A stretch of 61,630 nucleotides of DNA from Pseudomonas viridiflava (GTDB taxonomy: Bacteria; Pseudomonadota; Gammaproteobacteria; Pseudomonadales; Pseudomonadaceae): NCBI RefSeq assembly GCF_001642795.1, contig NZ_LKEH01000034.1, positions 1-61,630 on the forward strand, given 5' to 3'. Under the pieces are notes generated by a model. That model saw only the letters and a list, made by a program, of their open reading frames with translations. It searched no databases and had not been told where the DNA came from. Position numbers and translations under genes: made by a program. This document shows, one piece after another, positions 9,219 through 17,994 of this stretch; position 1 is the stretch's first letter, and every line of letters begins with the position of its first letter.

Positions 9219-10784
9219 TTACCAGGCTTGGCCAAGACGTTTGATGTCCAGGCGGCGAATGAATTCTTCCAGTATCAGACCGTACAGATCGTCCTGCAGG
9301 TAGGCGTCTTCAATACCGGCGTCGAGGTTGGGGTTGTCGTTGACTTCGATCACCACCACCTTGTCGCCAGACTGCTTCAGGTCAACGCCGTATAGCCCGT
9401 CGCCAATCAGGTTGGCGGTCTTGAGCGCCAGTTCAACCACCGCTCTCGGCGCTTCATGAACCGCCAGGGTGCGGCATTCACCGTTGATTTCGGCCCCGAC
9501 AGCCTTGTGGTTGTAAATCTGCCAGTGCCCCTTGGACATGAAGTATTGGCAGGCAAAGATCGGCTTGCGGTTAAGAATGCCGATGCGCCAGTCGTACTCG
9601 GTGTAGAAGAATTCCTGCGCCAGCAGCAGTACCGAATGCTCGAACAACTGCGCAGTGGCGGTGTGCATTTCTTCAGCTGTACCGACCTTGATCACACCGC
9701 GTGAGAAACAGCCGTCAGGGATTTTCAACACCAACGGAAAGCCCAACCGTCTGGCGACATTCTCCAGCTCTTCGGGTCGGTCCTTGTAGAGGATTTCGGT
9801 ACGCGGCATGCCCAGGTCATGGCTTTTGAGCAGATCGGTCAGGTACACCTTGTTGGTACAGCGCAGAATGGACGTCGAATCGTCCATGACCACCAGCCCC
9901 TCGCTTTCAGCTTTCTTGGCGAAACGATAGGTGTGGTTGTCGACACTCGTGGTCTCTCGGATCAGCAGCGCGTCGTATTCGGCGAGTCGCGAGTAGTCCT
10001 TCTTTTCGATCAATTCGACATCGATCCCCAGACGCTGGCCGACGCGAATGAAGTTGGCCAGGGCCTCTGCGTTGGAGGGTGGCAATTGTTCCTGCGGGTC
10101 GTGCAGGATCGCCAGGTCGTAACGTGCCACGCGGCGCGAGCCTGGTTGACGCCAGACCTTGCGACTGAAGCCGTCCAGCGCAAGGGCGAACTCGTCCTGT
10201 TGATCGTCACGCAAACGGGGCAGGGCACCGGACTTGATACCTGCGATATGCCAGTTTTCGCGCTTGCGAAATTCAACCAGCAGAATCGGGCAGGGAAAGG
10301 CTTCGAACAACTGACGCGCCAGATCATTCAAAGGTGCGAGTGTTGTCTGGCCGAAATAAAGTGTCAGGGTAAAACCTTCGGTATTGTCATACGGGTGATC
10401 CTGAAGTGCGGTTTCCAACACTTTGTCCAGATCATCCAGTGCCAGTCCATACAATGATTTGCGTGTCAGCTCACTGATAGTACGCACGGAGGGAATGACA
10501 TGGTGCTGACGCGCTTCGGCCAGCAGAGAACAATAATAACCGTGGCCCAGGTACTTATAGCTCCGGCACAGGTTGATGACCTGTACGCGCTTGCCAGCCG
10601 TGGCTTGCAGCGGCTTCTCCAGATAGTCCTGCGCCGTCATCAGGTTTTCACTCGGGAAATAGGATGCCCAGTCTTCCAACCGCTCGACAATAATGACTAC
10701 CTGGCTTTGTGCTGCAAAAGGGACTGCGGGATAAGCACGTTTCGTAGTTGCTGAAACTGCACGTTGAGCCGATACTTCGTTCAT
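9219..10784 (-). CDS. RLAN-domain RimK-like ATP-grasp amidoligase
   Basis: A 521-residue ligase expected to form a peptide-like amide bond through an acyl-phosphate intermediate. The N-terminal third (VVIIVERLEDWASYFPSEN onward) matches the RLAN domain that precedes some RimK-type ATP-grasps. The ATP-grasp domain follows, with LVLKIPDGCFSRGVIKVG for ATP binding and VIEVNDNPNLDAGIED for metal binding. ATG 10784 has AGGTG close upstream; ATG 10805 (MSAAQVKMNEVS) is an alternative start. The divergent neighbour is a GNAT-C39 protease fusion, a partnership described for this ligase class. The substrate is unknown; ribosomal protein S6 should not be assumed. Confidence 0.9.
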   Translation of the reverse strand: MNEVSAQRAVSATTKRAYPAVPFAAQSQVVIIVERLEDWASYFPSENLMTAQDYLEKPLQATAGKRVQVINLCRSYKYLGHGYYCSLLAEARQHHVIPSVRTISELTRKSLYGLALDDLDKVLETALQDHPYDNTEGFTLTLYFGQTTLAPLNDLARQLFEAFPCPILLVEFRKRENWHIAGIKSGALPRLRDDQQDEFALALDGFSRKVWRQPGSRRVARYDLAILHDPQEQLPPSNAEALANFIRVGQRLGIDVELIEKKDYSRLAEYDALLIRETTSVDNHTYRFAKKAESEGLVVMDDSTSILRCTNKVYLTDLLKSHDLGMPRTEILYKDRPEELENVARRLGFPLVLKIPDGCFSRGVIKVGTAEEMHTATAQLFEHSVLLLAQEFFYTEYDWRIGILNRKPIFACQYFMSKGHWQIYNHKAVGAEINGECRTLAVHEAPRAVVELALKTANLIGDGLYGVDLKQSGDKVVVIEVNDNPNLDAGIEDAYLQDDLYGLILEEFIRRLDIKRLGQAW

Positions 10785-10897
10785 CTTCACCTGCGCCGCT
10801 GACATGTGTAATCGATCCGATGGGAAACAGTCCTTTCTATTAAGCATGTGCTTATTGAAATGTCCCGTTTCGTTACACAACTTTTACGGCGGTGCAG

Positions 10898-12025
10898 ATG
10901 GATTTTATATTTCGCGATGCAGTGGATTCCGATGTCGAGTATTTGCTGTTTCTGGAGGACCAGTGCTTTGAAGGCGACCGGCTGACGGCACGCAGTTTCA
11001 ACTGGATGATCCGCCGGGCCAACGCCTGCCTGATCGTGGCCGAGCGGGCTGGGCAGTTGACCGGATACGCGCTGGTGCTGTTTCACCGTGGCACGTCGCT
11101 GGGGCGTCTGTACTCGCTGGCCATCGCCAATGCGGCGCGAGGGCTGGGGCTTGGCAAGCAGCTGTTGCAGCATGCCGAACAGCGGGCGGTCGAGCGCGAT
11201 TGCGCGTATCTGCGTCTGGAAGTGCGCCCCGACAACCTTGCAGCCATCGGTCTTTATGAACGCAGTGGCTATCGGCGCTTCGCTCAGGTCGACGATTACT
11301 ATCAGGACCATGCACCCGCGCTGCGTTATGAAAAGCGCATTGTCGAGCATGCCCGGCATAACGGCCGCTCGGTCCCTTACTACCAGCAGACACTGGACTT
11401 TACCTGCGGCCCGGCCTGCCTGTTGATGGCCATGAAAGCCTTGCAGCCCGAGCGCTTGATGGTGCGTGCCGAGGAATTGCAGATCTGGCGTGAAGCAACC
11501 ACCGTATTCATGACGTCGGGCCATGGCGGCTGCAGTCCGCAAGGGCTGGCGCTGGCGGCCTGGCGGCGCGGCTTTGCCGTGAAGCTGCTGGTGTCGATAG
11601 CCGGGCCGTTGTTTTTGAACGGCGTGCGCAGTGATACCAAGAAACAGGTGGTGCGTCTGGTCCACGAACAGTTCTGCCGCGAACTTGACGCTTCCGACGT
11701 GCAGGCGCTGGCCGATCATGCCTTGAACCTGCCGCGTGTGCTGGCGGAAGGCGGCAAACCGCTGGTGCTGATCAGCAGCTACCGCCTGACCCGCTCCAAG
11801 GCTCCGCACTGGGTGATGGTCACGGACTGCGACGCCGATTTCGTCTATCTGCATGATCCGGATATCGATCACAGCCTGCACCGCCAGGCCATCGACTGCC
11901 AGCATTTGCCGGTGAGCCACGCTGACTTCAATCGCATGAGTTGCTTCGGGACTGACAAGCTGCGGGCAGCCGTGATCGTTTACCCGTCGGGACCTGGGGA
12001 ACCTGATTGTGCGCAGGTTTCATGA
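10898..12025 (+). CDS. GNAT acetyltransferase - peptidase C39-like fusion
   Basis: A 375-residue two-domain protein. Residues about 1-150 form a RimI-like GNAT domain with acetyl-CoA loop ARGLGLGKQL (80-89) and RPDNLAAIGLYERSGYRR. Residues about 155-360 form a C39-like cysteine peptidase: Gln163/164 and Cys170 in QQTLDFTCGPAC, His304 in APHWVMV and Asp320 in LHDPD, so the catalytic residues look intact. ATG 10898 (MDFIFRD) is preferred over GTG 10892. It is divergent from the RLAN-ATP-grasp gene across about 110 bp. Inference: the two enzymes build and trim or cap a peptide tag or small peptide. No membrane transporter domain is attached, unlike C39 bacteriocin exporters. Confidence 0.9.
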   Translation: MDFIFRDAVDSDVEYLLFLEDQCFEGDRLTARSFNWMIRRANACLIVAERAGQLTGYALVLFHRGTSLGRLYSLAIANAARGLGLGKQLLQHAEQRAVERDCAYLRLEVRPDNLAAIGLYERSGYRRFAQVDDYYQDHAPALRYEKRIVEHARHNGRSVPYYQQTLDFTCGPACLLMAMKALQPERLMVRAEELQIWREATTVFMTSGHGGCSPQGLALAAWRRGFAVKLLVSIAGPLFLNGVRSDTKKQVVRLVHEQFCRELDASDVQALADHALNLPRVLAEGGKPLVLISSYRLTRSKAPHWVMVTDCDADFVYLHDPDIDHSLHRQAIDCQHLPVSHADFNRMSCFGTDKLRAAVIVYPSGPGEPDCAQVS

Positions 12026-12115
12026 ACCGCTATGGCTTTAATCCTGACGCGCGGCTAGTGTGTGCGCCGCAGTACCGGTGAATGTTCATTGCCCGGTCAT
12101 TCGGAACACACGCTC

Positions 12116-13015
12116 ATGAAAACCGCTTTTGCCGTCTTGTGGACCTCGATCACTGTCTTGAGTTTGTCGGCCTGCATCAGTTCGCCTGTGCCGCTGACGA
12201 CAGAGACCGCCGAGCGGCTTCGTCAGCAACCGCCAGTACGTTTCCTGCTGTCGTTCGATGACGGCCCCAGCGCGACAACCTTCTACAACCCGACGGCAAC
12301 CGTGCTCGACAGCCTGGCCGACAATCCGCTGGAACCGAACATCAAAGCGGTGTTTTTCGTGCAGACCGGCGCAACCGGGGCGGGCAACAGTGATGAGGGA
12401 AGGGCGCTGATGCAGCGTGAGCACGCGCAAGGTCACGTGCTGGGCTTTCACACTGCAACGCCGCACCACACCAACCACCGCTCGCTGACCTCTGAAGAAC
12501 TCCATCAGTCGCTGACTCAGGGCAGCGAAATCATTGAGTCGATCACCGATACGCCGACCGTTCTGCTGCGTCCGCCATTCTGGAACTACGACAAGCGCAC
12601 CTTCGGCATTTATCAGCAGCACGGGCTGCATGTACTGCTGACCGACCTGAGTGCCAATGACGGGAAGATCTGGGGTTACAACTTCAGCCTGAGACGTCGC
12701 TCGAACATGGTCAGCCAGTTGTCTCAGGTACGTGAACGCATCGCTGCGGGCGAGTTGCCTGCAGTCGATGGTGTGATTCCGGTAGTGGTGACCTTCCATG
12801 ACCTGAACCGCTACACGGCCCGGCATGCGCGTGAGTACCTGCAGATTCTGGTCGACAGTGCCAATCAGACCGGCGTGCGACTGTCTGCCAAACCGTTCTA
12901 CGACGACAGCGCACAGTTGCAGCGCGCCGCAATGGCCCGCACCGTCAGGGACGCAGACGAATCCGTGAAGCTACCGGGACTGTGGAACTGGATCTGGGAT
13001 CACAACGCCGACTGA
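12116..13015 (+). CDS. Polysaccharide deacetylase (NodB-like) lipoprotein
   Basis: A 299-residue NodB-homology protein with a lipoprotein signal: MKTAFAVLW, a hydrophobic stretch, then lipobox LSAC with Cys about 20. It should be anchored in the envelope and act on an acetylated glycan. NodB motif 1 is clear (LSFDDGPS). Motif 2 appears as HTATPHHTNH, one residue off the usual H-x3-H unless the second His pair is used. Motif 3 is LLRPPFWNYD. ATG 12116 begins the signal peptide; the upstream in-frame GTG at 12062 would disrupt it. It is followed by a REP pair and a hairpin before a convergent gene. Confidence 0.88.
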   Translation: MKTAFAVLWTSITVLSLSACISSPVPLTTETAERLRQQPPVRFLLSFDDGPSATTFYNPTATVLDSLADNPLEPNIKAVFFVQTGATGAGNSDEGRALMQREHAQGHVLGFHTATPHHTNHRSLTSEELHQSLTQGSEIIESITDTPTVLLRPPFWNYDKRTFGIYQQHGLHVLLTDLSANDGKIWGYNFSLRRRSNMVSQLSQVRERIAAGELPAVDGVIPVVVTFHDLNRYTARHAREYLQILVDSANQTGVRLSAKPFYDDSAQLQRAAMARTVRDADESVKLPGLWNWIWDHNAD

Positions 13016-13090
13016 GCCCCTGTCGGTATCCCACTGCGCAAGATACTTCTCTGTCTCTGACACAGCGCTATCTGGCAGCAAATACAAACT

Positions 13091-13176
13091 GTGGGAGGCG
13101 GCTTGCCGGCGATGAACGATGACGCGGTTTCTCTGAAGTACCGCGTCGACTGCATCGCCGGCAAGCCGCCTCCCAC
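13091..13176. repeat. REP pair (inverted)
   Basis: GTGGGAGGCGGCTTGCCGGC at 13091 is matched by its inverted copy ending at 13176. The internal segments GACGCGGTTT and TACCGCGTC are also partly complementary. It lies between two convergent genes. Confidence 0.85.
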
Positions 13177-13227
13177 GAAAGAAATCGCTTCTCTCAAGTG
13201 GCTTACGGGTTGTTTGACCAGAGACAT

Positions 13228-13250
13228 TCGGCCCTTGGATCAAGGGCCGA
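13228..13250. terminator. Strong hairpin between convergent genes, possible terminator
   Basis: TCGGCCCTTG and CAAGGGCCGA form a perfect 10-bp stem with a 3-base GAT loop. It lies 15 bases beyond the stop codon of the minus-strand amidohydrolase gene. No clear T-run follows on either strand, so termination is only inferred. Confidence 0.4.
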
Positions 13251-13264
13251 GCCGGTTTGGCCAT

Positions 13265-14524
13265 TCAGATCAGCGTGTTCTTGCGCACCTTGCCACCCTG
13301 AACAATCATCGCCAGTCGTTCGCCCTGGCCAACCAGACAGTGAATGTCGGTCAGCGGATCGCCGTCCACGACCAGCACGTCAGCAATCGCGCCCTTGGCG
13401 ATGCAGCCCAGTTCGCCTTCGCGCTGCAGAATCTGCGCCGCCACGCTGGTTGCGCTGCGCAATGCCGCCAGATTGCCCAGCACTTCGGCGCGGATTTTCA
13501 GTTCGTGAGTCTGGTACTCATGCATTTCGCCCAGCAGATCGGAGCCGTATCCCATCGGCACACCGGCTTCGGCGAACAGTACCAGCGCGTTGCGCCCGGC
13601 CTGACGGACGTCCTCGATCTTGGCCACTGAATCCGGCGGCAGACCGAAGCGTTCGCCGTACTCGGCGAGCATTTCGTAAGTGACCTGGGTCGGCACGGCG
13701 AACGCGCCTTTTTCGGCCATCAGCCGCGCCGTGTCAGCGTCCACCAGATTGCCATGCTCGATGGTCCGCACGCCGCACTCGATGGCCCGGCGAATGGCGC
13801 GTGCGGTGTAGGCGTGAGCCATGACGTAGGTGTTGGCCGCCGCCGCTTCATCGACAATCGCGCGAATTTCAGCCTCGCTGTACTGGGTGTTGGCGATCGG
13901 GTCGGTCGGCGAAGACACACCGCCCGAGGCCATGATCTTGATCTGGTTCGCGCCCTGTTGCAGCTCTTCACGCACGGCCAGGCGTACGTTGTCGACACCA
14001 TCCACTACACGGGCAATAGCACCGGCCCGGAAGCAGCAGGAACAGGGCTCGTTGAGCAGCAGTTCACCACGGGCGCGCATGTCGCCGTGGCCGCCGGTCT
14101 GGGACAGCGCCTTGCCCGAGGCAAAGATTCTTGGCCCTGGGATCAGCCCCATCTGAATGGAACGCGCCAGCGCCCAGTCAGCGCCGCCTGCGTCACGCAC
14201 CGTGGTGAAGCCGCGATCCAGCATTGCAGACAGAATCGGCAGGGCGCGGTACATGATGATTGCGTTGGGTTGCAGCGCATTCATGCCCAGGTTGGCGTTG
14301 GACGCCAGCACGTGAACGTGGCAGTCGATCAGGCCCGGCATCAGGGTCTTGCCGCCCAGATCGATCACCTGATCGTCCGGTCCGGCAGGCTCGCCTTCGG
14401 CGCGTACATCGACAATGCGCTCGCCCTGGATCACGACTTCCTGACCTGAAACAAGTTTGCCCAGTTCAACGTCCAGAATGCGGCCGTTGCGCAGGATCAG
14501 GCGTGGGGATTCAGCAGTACTCAT
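13265..14524 (-). CDS. Metal-dependent amidohydrolase (prolidase-like)
   Basis: A 419-residue amidohydrolase-superfamily enzyme related to the proteins often named Xaa-Pro dipeptidase or imidazolonepropionase-like. It probably hydrolyses an amide or peptide bond. Visible metal ligands are HVH in PGLIDCHVHVLAS, the Lys region in NQIKIMASGG, His in VMAHAYTA, His in TIEHGNLVD and Asp in GYGSDLLGE. ATG 14524 overlaps the upstream MFS transporter stop as ATGA, so the two are one transcription unit: import of a compound followed by its hydrolysis. The precise substrate is not readable; acyl-proline or cyclic dipeptides are possibilities only. Confidence 0.88.
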   Translation of the reverse strand: MSTAESPRLILRNGRILDVELGKLVSGQEVVIQGERIVDVRAEGEPAGPDDQVIDLGGKTLMPGLIDCHVHVLASNANLGMNALQPNAIIMYRALPILSAMLDRGFTTVRDAGGADWALARSIQMGLIPGPRIFASGKALSQTGGHGDMRARGELLLNEPCSCCFRAGAIARVVDGVDNVRLAVREELQQGANQIKIMASGGVSSPTDPIANTQYSEAEIRAIVDEAAAANTYVMAHAYTARAIRRAIECGVRTIEHGNLVDADTARLMAEKGAFAVPTQVTYEMLAEYGERFGLPPDSVAKIEDVRQAGRNALVLFAEAGVPMGYGSDLLGEMHEYQTHELKIRAEVLGNLAALRSATSVAAQILQREGELGCIAKGAIADVLVVDGDPLTDIHCLVGQGERLAMIVQGGKVRKNTLI

Positions 14525-15831
14525 TGATAGGCTCCAGTCAGAGGGCGATTTACGGCAGGGGCAGGGTCGCGATAGAGCATCGCGCCGATGCCGCTGACAA
14601 TCGCCGCGAACATGATGTAGAAGGCCGGCGCGAGATTGCTGCCGGTCGAGGCAATCAGCCAGGTGATCGTGAAGGTGGCGAAACCGCCGAAAATGGTCAC
14701 TGCGAAGTTGTAGGCGACCGATAGACCCGTGGACAGGACATGGGTCGGCAGCAACTCACCGAACGCGGCGAGAATCGAGCCGATGTAGCCGGAAATCAGC
14801 AGACCCAGCACCAGTTCGAAAATCAGCAGCGAGAACAGCCCAGGCATCTGGTTGATGAACAGGAACATCGGGTAAGCGCTGAAGAAAATGGCGATGGCCG
14901 AGCCCAGCAGCCATGAACGGTTGCCGCTGCGATCCGCCATGGCGCCCACCAGCGGTGTGGCGACGATCAACACGGCGCCACCCATCATCCCCGCGCTGAA
15001 ACCCATCCATGACGGCAGGCCCAGCACGCGCTGGGCGTAAGAGGGGATGTAGAACAGAATCGCGTAGGTGCAGACGGTCCAGAGCACCACCAGCGAAAAG
15101 CTGATCAGGGTCTGGCGCGGGTAGGTCTTGATCACTTCACGCAGCGGCGAATCGACCGGTTTGCTGGCGGTATAGGCAGGGGTCTCGTCGACCCGGCTGC
15201 GAATGTAGAAACCCACCGGGCCGATCAGGGTGCCGATCAGGAACGGCACGCGCCAGCCCCAGCTTTCCAGCTGTGCCTGGGTCAGGTAGCTGGACAGAAT
15301 CGCGCCCAGTGCCGAGCCGAGCAGCACGGCGACGCCGATACTCGCCTGAATCCAGCTGGAGTAGAACGCTTTACGGCCGGCCGGCGCATGTTCAGTCAGA
15401 AACGCCGTGGCGCTGCCCATCTCGCCGCCGGCGGAAAAACCCTGTAGCAGACGCGCCAGCACGATCAGCACCGGGGCCAGGTAGCCGATCTGCGCGAAGC
15501 TCGGCGTGAGGGCAATAATCAGCGTTCCGAAGGCCATGAGCAGGATGGTCAGCGACAAGGCCGCCTTGCGCCCATGCTTGTCGCCGTAGATGCCCAGCAC
15601 GATGCCACCCACCGGACGCATGAAAAAGCCCACGCCAAAGGTCGCAAGTGCCAGCAGATAGGACGTCAGTTCGCTACCGGTCGGGAAGAACACCTTGGCG
15701 ATGATGACCGAGAAAAAGCTGTAGACCGTGAAGTCGAACCACTCCAGGCCATTGCCGATGACCGTGGCAGTGATGGCGCGGCGCGCCTGCCTGTTCTGGG
15801 GATGTGTGAGGGATTGTTGTAGTGTGCTCAC
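14521..15831 (-). CDS. MFS transporter, metabolite:H+ symporter type
   Basis: A 436-residue, 12-helix major facilitator of the metabolite:proton symporter subfamily (ProP/ShiA/KgtP-like). It shows NGLEWFDFTVYSFF in helix 1, the loop 2-3 signature GIYGDKHGRKAAL and GFSAGGEMGSATAFL in helix 4-5. It should import a carboxylate or amino-acid-like compound with protons. The start is GTG at 15831, with AGGAG seven bases upstream. It is first gene of a unit with the amidohydrolase, which suggests that the imported compound is that enzyme's substrate. Two LysR genes lie upstream on the same strand. Confidence 0.9.
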   Translation of the reverse strand: MSTLQQSLTHPQNRQARRAITATVIGNGLEWFDFTVYSFFSVIIAKVFFPTGSELTSYLLALATFGVGFFMRPVGGIVLGIYGDKHGRKAALSLTILLMAFGTLIIALTPSFAQIGYLAPVLIVLARLLQGFSAGGEMGSATAFLTEHAPAGRKAFYSSWIQASIGVAVLLGSALGAILSSYLTQAQLESWGWRVPFLIGTLIGPVGFYIRSRVDETPAYTASKPVDSPLREVIKTYPRQTLISFSLVVLWTVCTYAILFYIPSYAQRVLGLPSWMGFSAGMMGGAVLIVATPLVGAMADRSGNRSWLLGSAIAIFFSAYPMFLFINQMPGLFSLLIFELVLGLLISGYIGSILAAFGELLPTHVLSTGLSVAYNFAVTIFGGFATFTITWLIASTGSNLAPAFYIMFAAIVSGIGAMLYRDPAPAVNRPLTGAYQ

Positions 15832-16019
15832 TTTTTAGCTCCTGCATGCAATACACGCAGGGAACGACCCTGCATTGAAAAGGGGGCAGAGTCGGAAGGT
15901 GAAACAGAATCAGGTCTAGCGCCCGTTAGGGTTGAGAGTAGGCTTATGCCCGGTTTGGAGAAAACGCTCTTTACGCAGGTTTGCATGCGCGGCACGCATG
16001 CAGGTGCTCTCTGTAACGA

Positions 16020-16922
16020 TCAGCCTTGCGAACTGATCTCGTCGCTCAGCCATTTCTCGAAGGCACGCGCCGCGCGGCGGGGCATCTTGCCGCTGGGCGT
16101 CAGCAGGTAATAGCCGCCCACCGCGCCGACACTTGTGCTGCACGCAGGCACCAGCGCGCCGGAACGCACATGCCTGTCGATCATCGGCTGCCAACCCAGC
16201 ACAATGCCATGACCGGACATTGCCAGATCCACCAGCACCGGATACAGGTTGACCGTCATGCGCTTGCGGATCAGCGAGGCATCCACGCCCTGACGGCCGA
16301 ACCAGTCATTCCAGGACAGCCACTGGCGCTGGCCGTCTTCCAGCATCAGCAGACAGTAGTCGAGCAATTGCGCAGGTTCGAGCAGTTGGCCGTTCAGATA
16401 CTCAGGCGAGCAATAGGCGTTGACCGACTCGGCAAACAGCAACCGGCTGTCCAGCCCGGCAGGCGAGCTTTCACGCAGAAAATACAAAGCCAGATCGAAC
16501 TCGGCACGGATCAGCGAATCCAGCCCGTCGACGACGCGCAGCCGGATATCGACGCCGGGAAATTCATCCCGATAACGGCCCAGCAAAGGACCGAGCCACA
16601 AGGCCGCGACGCCGCTGGAACAGGCCAGTGTCAGTTGTTGCTCGCCACTGTGGGTGATGACCTGAGCAGTGGCCTCCGCACAAAGGGTCAGTACACGATG
16701 AATCTGTTCGGCGTAGATCTGCCCGGCAACGGTCAGGTGAATGCGCTTGTGCTCGCGACGGAACAGCGCTCTGCCCAGAAACTCTTCCAATTGCGCCACT
16801 TGCCGACTGATCGCGCTTTGCGTCAGGTGCAGTTCGGTCGCCGCCCGGGTAAAGCTGCCATGGCGTACGGTGGCCTCGAAAGCAATCAGGTTCTGCAAGG
16901 GTGGCAGCGGTTCGATGCGCAT
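16020..16922 (-). CDS. LysR-type regulator (GcvA-like)
   Basis: A 300-residue LysR regulator. The N-terminal helix-turn-helix is in FEATVRHGSFTRAATELHLTQ, followed by SRQVAQLEEFLGRALFRRE and a substrate-binding domain from about 90. The subfamily resembles GcvA/AmpR-like regulators. GGAG six bases upstream supports ATG 16922. It lies 12 bases after the next LysR gene and 188 bp upstream of the MFS-amidohydrolase unit on the same strand, which is its most obvious target, though this is inferred from position only. Confidence 0.9.
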   Translation of the reverse strand: MRIEPLPPLQNLIAFEATVRHGSFTRAATELHLTQSAISRQVAQLEEFLGRALFRREHKRIHLTVAGQIYAEQIHRVLTLCAEATAQVITHSGEQQLTLACSSGVAALWLGPLLGRYRDEFPGVDIRLRVVDGLDSLIRAEFDLALYFLRESSPAGLDSRLLFAESVNAYCSPEYLNGQLLEPAQLLDYCLLMLEDGQRQWLSWNDWFGRQGVDASLIRKRMTVNLYPVLVDLAMSGHGIVLGWQPMIDRHVRSGALVPACSTSVGAVGGYYLLTPSGKMPRRAARAFEKWLSDEISSQG

Positions 16923-16934
16923 GAAGACTCCGGA

Positions 16935-17840
16935 TCAAAGGCTGTCGGGAAACGGAATGGACAGCAGCCAGTCCCTGAACACGCACAGTGACGGCAGGTT
17001 CTGAAAGCGCGTGGCGTAGGCCAGGTAATAGTTACGGCCGCTGTCCAGCGGTTCGAACAGCGTCACCAGTTCGCCGCTTGCGAGTTCGTCCAGCACCAGA
17101 ATGCGTGGCACCAGCGCGATACCGATGCCTGCCGCCACGGCCTGGATCAGGTGTGAGGTCAGCTCGAAACTCGGGCCGGGGCGCATCACATGATGATCCA
17201 GCCGGTTACGCTCGAACCAGTCTGACCAGGCGTTGGGACGCGACACCACGCTGAGCAGCGAGTAGTGCGCCACCTGTGCCGGGGTCATGGATGCATACCC
17301 TTTCAGCGCGCCGGGACTGGCAATAAGTACCAGCTTTTCACTGACCAGCGGGTGGGCGATGTAGCCCGGCCAGTTGCCGGTGCCTGCGCAGATGATGGCG
17401 TTCATCTCGCTGGCGGCTGGCGTCAGGTCGGCGTGCACGATGCGCGAATGCACGTGCACCACATAGCCCGGATGCCTCGCGTAAAAGTCATTCATGCGCG
17501 GCAGCAGCCATTTGGAGCCAAAGGTGGGCAGCACGGCAAGATGCAGGGTGCCGCCTTCGGCCTTGTGAGCGATGGTCTGCAGCGTCGCGCTGCGGATTCG
17601 ACCGAGGGCTGCGGCCAGTTCGTGCTGGTACAGCGCCCCTGCGGTGGTCAGCTCGATACGCCGGCCATCGCGCTTGAACAGCTCGACCTCAAGCTGGGCT
17701 TCGAGCGCCTGCACCTGACGGCTCACCGCGCTCTGGGTCAGGGTCAGTTCATCGGCGGCCTTGGTAAAACTGCCATGCCGGGCGGCCGCTTCGAAAGCGA
17801 TCAGCAGCGACATCGAAGGCGTCAGTCTTCTGGGGTTCAT
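16935..17840 (-). CDS. LysR-type regulator (GcvA-like), divergent from ydiJ-type gene
   Basis: A 301-residue LysR regulator of the same subfamily as its neighbour, with helix-turn-helix in FEAAARHGSFTKAADELTLT and the usual effector-binding half. The two share SxxFTxAAxEL but differ widely afterwards, so they are paralogues rather than a recent duplication. It is divergent from the YdiJ-type dehydrogenase across 154 bp, the classical arrangement for a LysR regulator and its target. I therefore infer control of that gene. It may be co-transcribed with the second LysR gene. Confidence 0.9.
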   Translation of the reverse strand: MNPRRLTPSMSLLIAFEAAARHGSFTKAADELTLTQSAVSRQVQALEAQLEVELFKRDGRRIELTTAGALYQHELAAALGRIRSATLQTIAHKAEGGTLHLAVLPTFGSKWLLPRMNDFYARHPGYVVHVHSRIVHADLTPAASEMNAIICAGTGNWPGYIAHPLVSEKLVLIASPGALKGYASMTPAQVAHYSLLSVVSRPNAWSDWFERNRLDHHVMRPGPSFELTSHLIQAVAAGIGIALVPRILVLDELASGELVTLFEPLDSGRNYYLAYATRFQNLPSLCVFRDWLLSIPFPDSL

Positions 17841-17994
17841 TCATAAAGCTCATGGAAAAACGGCATGTTTTACGTTTGCACTGCGGCGCCGCAGGCCGGA
17901 GAATCACGCCAACCGTTGATATTGCCGTGCTTGCGAGCCCTTCGAAGCATACGTGCTTTGCATATAAAAAGCCTAACCCGTCAGGAACACCACC

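Noticed and set aside
11998..12020. GGAACC-like start of a hrp box
   Set aside because: No CCAC-type second half at 15-17 bases; type III regulon control is not supported anywhere in the window.
10892..12025. C39 bacteriocin-exporter interpretation of the GNAT-C39 protein
   Set aside because: There are no membrane or ABC domains and no double-glycine leader peptide gene nearby.
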